Shown here: positions 8,202 through 10,820 of the stretch, one piece after another
Layout of the letters: each line of letters begins with the position of its first letter
Numbering within the stretch: the first letter of the stretch is position 1
Source of the DNA: an uncultured Oscillospiraceae bacterium
GTDB taxonomy: Bacteria; Bacillota; Clostridia; Oscillospirales; Ruminococcaceae
Assembly: GCA_900539195.1 (NCBI GenBank)
Contig: UQBC01000052.1
Span: forward strand, 1 to 10,820
DNA: 10,820 nt
Direction: 5' to 3'
The notes under the pieces: generated by a model
Told to the model about the DNA's origin: nothing
What the model saw: only the letters and a program-made list of their open reading frames with translations
Databases searched by the model: none
Position numbers and translations under genes: made by a program

Positions 8202-9152
8202 TTAAACTATATCAGAAAGAATTACCTCAAGATTACCCGTAAGAGTAAATCTGCCGTAGCCCGCCGGAACAAAGAAGCTGTCGCCCTTCTTTGCGTCAAG
8301 CTCACCGATCTTACCGCTGCCGTCAAGCACCAGAACCGACATAAACGACTTTTCATCTGCGTCAAGCGTTACGGTTCCTGAAACCTTGATTTTATGAACA
8401 TCGAAATATTCACAGCTACGGAGCAATGTTTCCTCGCCGCCGTCTATCTTTACAGGCTTGCCCTGAGGCTTTGTATCATATTTCGGAGGGCAAAGCTCGG
8501 TAACGTCTATAGCCTTTTCTATATGAAGCTCTCTGGGCTTTCCGTCCTTTCCTACTCTGCCGTAGTCATATACTCTGTATGTCGTATTGCTGTTCTGCTG
8601 AATCTCGGCAATAAGTATACCCTTGCCGATAGCGTGTAGCGTACCCGACTCGATGAAGAACACATCTCCCTTATGTACGGGAACATTGTTAGTGACCTCA
8701 AGCAAGGTATTGTTCTTTATTCTGTCCGCAAACTCTTCTCTTGAAATTTCTTTATCAAAGCCGTATATAAGCTGTGAGCCTTCCTCACAGTCAACGATAT
8801 ACCACATTTCCGTCTTGCCGTACTCGCCCTCGACACGCATAGCATAATCGTTGTCGGGGTGTACCTGTACAGACAGGTTATCCTTTGCATCAATAAGCTT
8901 TATAAGTATGGGGAAATACTCAAATCTGTCGCAGGCTGTACCGAGTGCATTCTTGTTTTCCGCTACATATTCGGAAAGCGTCTTGCCTTTGTCCTTACCG
9001 TTTGCGATAACGCTCTGACCGTCCTTATGGCAGGACAGTTCCCAACTCTCAGCTATCTTATCTGCGTCTGATACCTTGCCGTACTCCTCTCTTAATCTGT
9101 TACCGCCCCAGATATAATCCTTGCAAGGCGCACTGAGCTTTAATATTTCCAT
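8202..9152 (-). CDS. manA: Mannose-6-phosphate isomerase, class I
   Basis: ManA is a zinc enzyme interconverting mannose 6-phosphate and fructose 6-phosphate. It links mannose use to glycolysis, or supplies mannose 6-phosphate for GDP-mannose. The 316 residues match the short Bacillus-type class I enzymes. Seen: zinc ligands Q96 and H98 in SVQVHPDN, E115 in KTEMWY and H173 in ESGTLHAIG; the arginine-containing TTYRVYDYGR at 190-199; and a second cupin half ending in FFVPAGYGRFTL. The ATG at 9152 has AAAGGAA about seven bases upstream. It is the first gene after a strong promoter at 9237-9265 and the ROK kinase follows closely, so it heads the operon. Confidence 0.97.
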   Translation of the reverse strand: MEILKLSAPCKDYIWGGNRLREEYGKVSDADKIAESWELSCHKDGQSVIANGKDKGKTLSEYVAENKNALGTACDRFEYFPILIKLIDAKDNLSVQVHPDNDYAMRVEGEYGKTEMWYIVDCEEGSQLIYGFDKEISREEFADRIKNNTLLEVTNNVPVHKGDVFFIESGTLHAIGKGILIAEIQQNSNTTYRVYDYGRVGKDGKPRELHIEKAIDVTELCPPKYDTKPQGKPVKIDGGEETLLRSCEYFDVHKIKVSGTVTLDADEKSFMSVLVLDGSGKIGELDAKKGDSFFVPAGYGRFTLTGNLEVILSDIV

Positions 9153-9236
9153 ATTATGTTCCTTTCTATTTATCGGAATATTACCGTTTTATATCGTATC
9201 TTCATAAACCGCAGTTCACAACTCTGCTTATAGTCA

Positions 9237-9265
9237 ATTATAGCACATTCAGCTTTAAATGTCTA
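9237..9265 (-). promoter_or_regulatory. Sigma-A-type promoter for the manA operon
   Basis: On the minus strand TAGACA (9265-9260) is separated by 17 bases from a perfect TATAAT (9242-9237). TG one base before the -10 gives an extended -10 (TGCTATAAT). Transcription would start near 9230, leaving a leader of roughly 78 bases before the manA ATG. Consensus match is strong; use in vivo is inferred. Confidence 0.75.
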
Positions 9266-9274
9266 TCACTATTC

Positions 9275-9302
9275 TTGACTTTTTTGCGAAATATGTTATA
9301 TT
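9275..9302 (+). promoter_or_regulatory. Sigma-A-type promoter for the LUD-domain gene
   Basis: TTGACT (9275-9280) and TATATT (9297-9302) are separated by 16 bases, giving predicted initiation near 9309. The -35 box is only 9 bases from the -35 box of the divergent manA promoter, so the two polymerase sites are back to back and could compete or share a regulator. Confidence 0.65.
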
Positions 9303-9313
9303 TATCTTATACA

Positions 9314-9326
9314 GCGGTCATACCGC
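9314..9326. other. Small inverted repeat in the LUD gene leader
   Basis: GCGGT-CAT-ACCGC is a perfect 5-bp inverted repeat with a 3-base spacer. It lies just after the predicted transcription start and before the AAAGGAA ribosome binding site. It could be a repressor operator or a 5' stabilising hairpin. An ACCGC half-site also occurs in the manA leader at 9208-9212, which may be chance. Confidence 0.4.
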
Positions 9327-9344
9327 ACGAAAGGAACGAATGAT

Positions 9345-9983
9345 ATGAATGAAAACGTAAAAGCCGCACTCAAAAAGAGAGCGGAAAAGGTAATATCCGC
9401 CCTTGAAAAGAACAATATGAAGGGCTATCTTGTCGATACTCCCGACGAGGCTAAGCAGATAATAAAGGAGCTTATAAAGGACGACAAGCTGATAGTTTCC
9501 GGCGGAACAATGACGCTTAAGGAAACCGGCATTCAGGATTTTCTGAACGAAAACTACAGCGGTATCTACATCGACCGTGAAAAGCTCTCTCCCGATGAGG
9601 TAAACGACCTTTACAGGAAGGCTTTTTCAGCCGACACCTACTTTGCAAGCACTAATGCGATAACCGAATACGGCGAATTATACAACGTAGACGGCACCGG
9701 CAACCGTGTAGCCGCAATGATATTCGGACCGAAGCAGGTAATCATTGTTGCAGGCTTAAACAAAATTGTAACAGACCTCCACTCAGCCGTTGACCGTCTT
9801 GAAACGATAGCATCTCCCGCAAACTGTGTAAGACTCGGCAGAAACACCCCCTGTGCAAAGACAGGCAGATGTGCGCACTGCTTAAGCCCCGACAGGATTT
9901 GCAACGATTATGTCATAATGGCTCATCAGCGTGACAAGGACAGAATAAAAGTAATCCTCATCTCCGACGAATACGGCTACTAA
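9345..9983 (+). CDS. LUD-domain (LutC/DUF162-like) protein with C-terminal cysteine cluster
   Basis: The 212-residue protein resembles the LUD family, which includes LutC of the lactate-oxidation complex and many stand-alone clostridial proteins annotated as lactate utilization protein. Seen: an N-terminal helix pair; the LIVSGGTMTLKETG segment (49-62); ASTNAITEYGEL (101-112); the core GPKQVIIVAGLNKIV (128-142); and a cysteine set C161, C170, C176, C179 and C186 within NTPCAKTG...SPDRICN, which could bind an Fe-S cluster or zinc. No LutA or LutB partner is present, so lactate oxidation should not be assumed; the biochemical role of the stand-alone form is unknown. The ATG at 9345 has AAAGGAA about nine bases upstream. 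It has its own promoter and is divergent from manA; the next plus-strand gene is beyond a terminator. Confidence 0.88.
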   Translation: MNENVKAALKKRAEKVISALEKNNMKGYLVDTPDEAKQIIKELIKDDKLIVSGGTMTLKETGIQDFLNENYSGIYIDREKLSPDEVNDLYRKAFSADTYFASTNAITEYGELYNVDGTGNRVAAMIFGPKQVIIVAGLNKIVTDLHSAVDRLETIASPANCVRLGRNTPCAKTGRCAHCLSPDRICNDYVIMAHQRDKDRIKVILISDEYGY

Positions 9984-9984
9984 G

Positions 9985-9999
9985 GCGGCGGGTCGCCGC
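9985..9999. other. GC-rich hairpin directly after the LUD gene
   Basis: GCGGCG-GGT-CGCCGC is a perfect 6-bp stem with a 3-base loop starting two bases after the stop codon. It is followed by TGACTG, not a U-tract, so it is not a standard terminator. It may protect the mRNA 3' end or cooperate with the structures downstream. Confidence 0.55.
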
Positions 10000-10005
10000 T
10001 GACTG

Positions 10006-10058
10006 TTCCGACCTTTTTATAGGTTGCGGATATATGCAGGATAGTGAAACGGTCGGGA
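10006..10058. other. Possible longer stem in the LUD 3' region
   Basis: TTCCGACC (10006-10013) can pair with GGTCGGGA (10051-10058) over eight pairs including one G-U, enclosing a 37-base loop. A shorter alternative, ACCT with AGGT (10012-10024), competes with it. The interval carries no convincing ORF. Whether it is a structured RNA or chance pairing cannot be settled by eye. Confidence 0.3.
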
Positions 10059-10093
10059 ATGAATGATAGCGATAAATTAAAATATTAAACACA

Positions 10094-10126
10094 AAAAACG
10101 GTGGGCTTGTGAGGCTCACCGTTTTT
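10094..10126. terminator. Bidirectional intrinsic terminator
   Basis: AAAAACGGTGGGC, a 7-base loop, then GCTCACCGTTTTT form a 13-bp stem with one G-U pair. A T-run follows on either strand: TTTTTGTAATTCTT on plus, TTTTTTGTG on minus. It ends the plus-strand LUD transcript and the minus-strand zinc-finger gene, whose stop is at 10147. Confidence 0.9.
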
Positions 10127-10146
10127 GTAATTCTTATCGAATCAAC

Positions 10147-10344
10147 TCATTCTTTGTATTCATTGCACTTTGAACAAACCATCACATCTCCGGAATTTAT
10201 AGTACCACACTTTTTGCATTCCCAAGATGATATAGACGAAATAATCGGATTCCACCTTTTGCTATAATATACCATAGTTTCAAGCGATCCTGAAATTATA
10301 CCAAATGCGGCAATTATAAACGAAACAACCAGAGTTTCAAACAC
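10147..10344 (-). CDS. Small membrane protein with RanBP2-like zinc finger
   Basis: I do not recognise a named family. The 65-residue frame has one hydrophobic segment (about 5-20, LVVSFIIAAFGIISG) followed by a short linker and a C-terminal zinc ribbon: W41-x-C43-x2-C46-x3-N50-x6-C57-x2-C60. That matches the RanBP2-type finger pattern. The start at 10344 is a GTG with a G-rich GGGGGA upstream, a mediocre ribosome binding site that could pair through a wobble. The same frame stays open to about 10461 and encodes a second glycine-rich hydrophobic stretch (10345-10419) but no ATG, GTG or TTG, so the real N-terminus may be longer or the start may be damaged. It shares a terminator with the LUD gene and runs divergent to the HTH gene. 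Function is unknown. Confidence 0.6.
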   Translation of the reverse strand: MFETLVVSFIIAAFGIISGSLETMVYYSKRWNPIISSISSWECKKCGTINSGDVMVCSKCNEYKE

Positions 10345-10365
10345 ACCGAATCCCCCGCCTATAAT
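10336..10365 (+). promoter_or_regulatory. Possible promoter for the HTH gene
   Basis: A perfect TATAAT at 10360-10365 is preceded, at 18 bases, by a weak TTCAAA (four of six -35 bases). Initiation near 10372 would give a 60-base leader. A TTGACA at 10394-10399 is a better -35 box, but the matching -10 position (TAAGGA) is poor and falls on the ribosome binding site. Confidence 0.35.
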
Positions 10366-10431
10366 TCCAATCCATGTAAACGCACCACCGGTATTGACAC
10401 ATACAATGATTACAACTAAGGAATGATGATA

Positions 10432-10683
10432 ATGGTGTGCAAATCTGTTTCCGAAGCAGTTTCAAGACGCATATTACAGCTATGCAGGGATAAAAACATA
10501 ACCGTAAACAAGCTGGCAACTCTTTCGGCTGTTACACAATCAACCGTAAACGATATAATCAATATGAAATCAAAAAACATCGGCATAGTGACGCTGAAAA
10601 AGCTTTGCGACGGACTTCAGATAAGCATTACGGAATTTTTTGACGATGATATGTTCAGAAATCTTGAGCAGGAGATATGCTAA
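10432..10683 (+). CDS. Small XRE/Cro-type helix-turn-helix regulator
   Basis: The 83-residue protein is essentially one Cro/C1-type HTH domain, a likely DNA-binding transcription regulator. Seen, numbered from the chosen start: helix 1 around 6-20; the HTH helices NKLATLSAV (26-34) and TQSTVNDIIN (35-44, recognition helix); then a loop; then GIVTLKKLCDGLQI (51-64) and ITEFFDDD typical of the family. It has no sensor or peptidase domain. Two ATGs at 10423 and 10426 and one at 10432 are in frame. I prefer 10432 because AAGGA at 10418-10422 is nine bases upstream of it but abuts the others. Its targets are unknown; the divergent zinc-finger gene is the nearest candidate. Two hairpins follow the stop. 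Confidence 0.88.
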   Translation: MVCKSVSEAVSRRILQLCRDKNITVNKLATLSAVTQSTVNDIINMKSKNIGIVTLKKLCDGLQISITEFFDDDMFRNLEQEIC

Positions 10684-10709
10684 AAGCCTGTCGGTTTCCC
10701 GACAGGCTT
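10684..10709. terminator. Hairpin immediately after the HTH gene
   Basis: AAGCCTGTCGG, loop TTTC, then CCGACAGGCTT form a perfect 11-bp stem starting on the base after the HTH stop codon. On the plus strand it is followed by AAAAAG, so it lacks a U-tract there; on the minus strand it is followed by TTTTAGC. It may back up termination of the tRNA transcript arriving from the right, or trim and protect the HTH mRNA. Confidence 0.6.
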
Positions 10710-10722
10710 AAAAAGTATCCGT

Positions 10723-10764
10723 AAAAAGCAAAAACGCCGTGAATGTTTCCACGACGAATTTTTT
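10723..10764. terminator. Bidirectional terminator between tRNA-Gly and the HTH gene
   Basis: CGCCGTG (10735-10741), an 8-base loop and CACGACG (10750-10756) form a 7-bp stem with one G-U pair. On the minus strand it is followed by TTTTTGCTTTTT, a good U-tract ending the tRNA transcript about ten bases after its CCA. On the plus strand AATTTTTT follows, so it can also end the HTH transcript. Confidence 0.8.
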
Positions 10765-10765
10765 C

Positions 10766-10820
10766 TGGAGCGGATTACGAGGCTCGAACTCGCTACCTCC
10801 ACCTTGGCAAGGTGGCGCTC
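10766..10820 (-). tRNA. tRNA-Gly (anticodon GCC), 5' part beyond window
   Basis: The minus strand shows the 3' 55 bases of a tRNA. The anticodon arm is CCACC-TTGCCAA-GGTGG with anticodon GCC at 10808-10806. The T arm is GCGAG-TTCGAGC-CTCGT. The acceptor 3' strand is AATCCGC, followed by discriminator U and an encoded CCA (10768-10766). U73 fits bacterial tRNA-Gly. The D arm is cut by the right edge, with about 21 bases missing. GCC reads GGC and GGU codons. Confidence 0.93.

Noticed and set aside
9174..9186. CGG-AATATT-CCG near-palindrome in the manA leader
   Set aside because: The CGG/CCG arms are only three bases and the AATATT core is off-centre, so it is not a true symmetric site.
10034..10066. 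Ten-codon ORF in the LUD-terminator interval
   Set aside because: Too short, no convincing ribosome binding site, and inside a region better explained as RNA structure or spacer.
10337..10519. 60-codon minus-strand frame overlapping the zinc-finger gene and the HTH start
   Set aside because: Cysteine-rich without a pattern, overlaps the HTH gene antisense and the zinc-finger upstream region in another frame, and has no domain or ribosome binding site.
10147..10820. Integrative element inserted at the tRNA-Gly 3' end
   Set aside because: Elements integrated at tRNAs normally leave a second copy of the tRNA 3' end. I saw no repeat of the T-arm/acceptor sequence elsewhere in the window, and there is no integrase or phage gene.

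Overview
The window looks like ordinary chromosome from a low-to-moderate G+C Gram-positive anaerobe. The protein families, the strong AAGGA-type ribosome binding sites and the style of the HTH and LUD-domain proteins point to Clostridia, probably a Ruminococcus/Oscillospiraceae-like gut bacterium. That placement is inference from protein character, not a database match.

Layout. From about 9240 leftwards to the left edge, six genes lie head to tail on the minus strand: manA (mannose-6-phosphate isomerase), a ROK-family sugar kinase (probable glucokinase), ilvD (dihydroxy-acid dehydratase), radC, uvrB and uvrA. uvrA is cut by the left edge and lacks only its extreme C-terminus. Gaps are 31, 33, 106, 9 and 26 bases. 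The 106-base ilvD-radC gap holds a perfect 11-bp hairpin without a good U-tract and probably separates a sugar/amino-acid half from a DNA-repair half, perhaps with some readthrough. The manA end has a strong sigma-A-type promoter with an extended -10.

Back to back with that promoter, only 9 bases away between the -35 boxes, is a plus-strand promoter for a stand-alone LUD-domain (LutC-like) protein with a C-terminal cysteine cluster. After that gene come two small hairpin structures and a strong bidirectional terminator.

The right end (10147-10820) holds a tiny minus-strand membrane protein with a RanBP2-like zinc finger and uncertain start, a small plus-strand XRE-type HTH regulator, two hairpins in series (the second a bidirectional terminator), and the 3' 55 bases of a minus-strand tRNA-Gly(GCC) cut by the right edge.

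Functionally, manA and the ROK kinase feed mannose and glucose into glycolysis as hexose phosphates. ilvD serves valine, leucine and isoleucine synthesis. UvrA and UvrB recognise and verify bulky DNA lesions in nucleotide excision repair. I found no CRISPR array, insertion sequence, phage gene or toxin-antitoxin pair. No clearly new system is visible; the most unusual objects are the small zinc-finger membrane protein and the unexplained structured leader and tail around the LUD gene.
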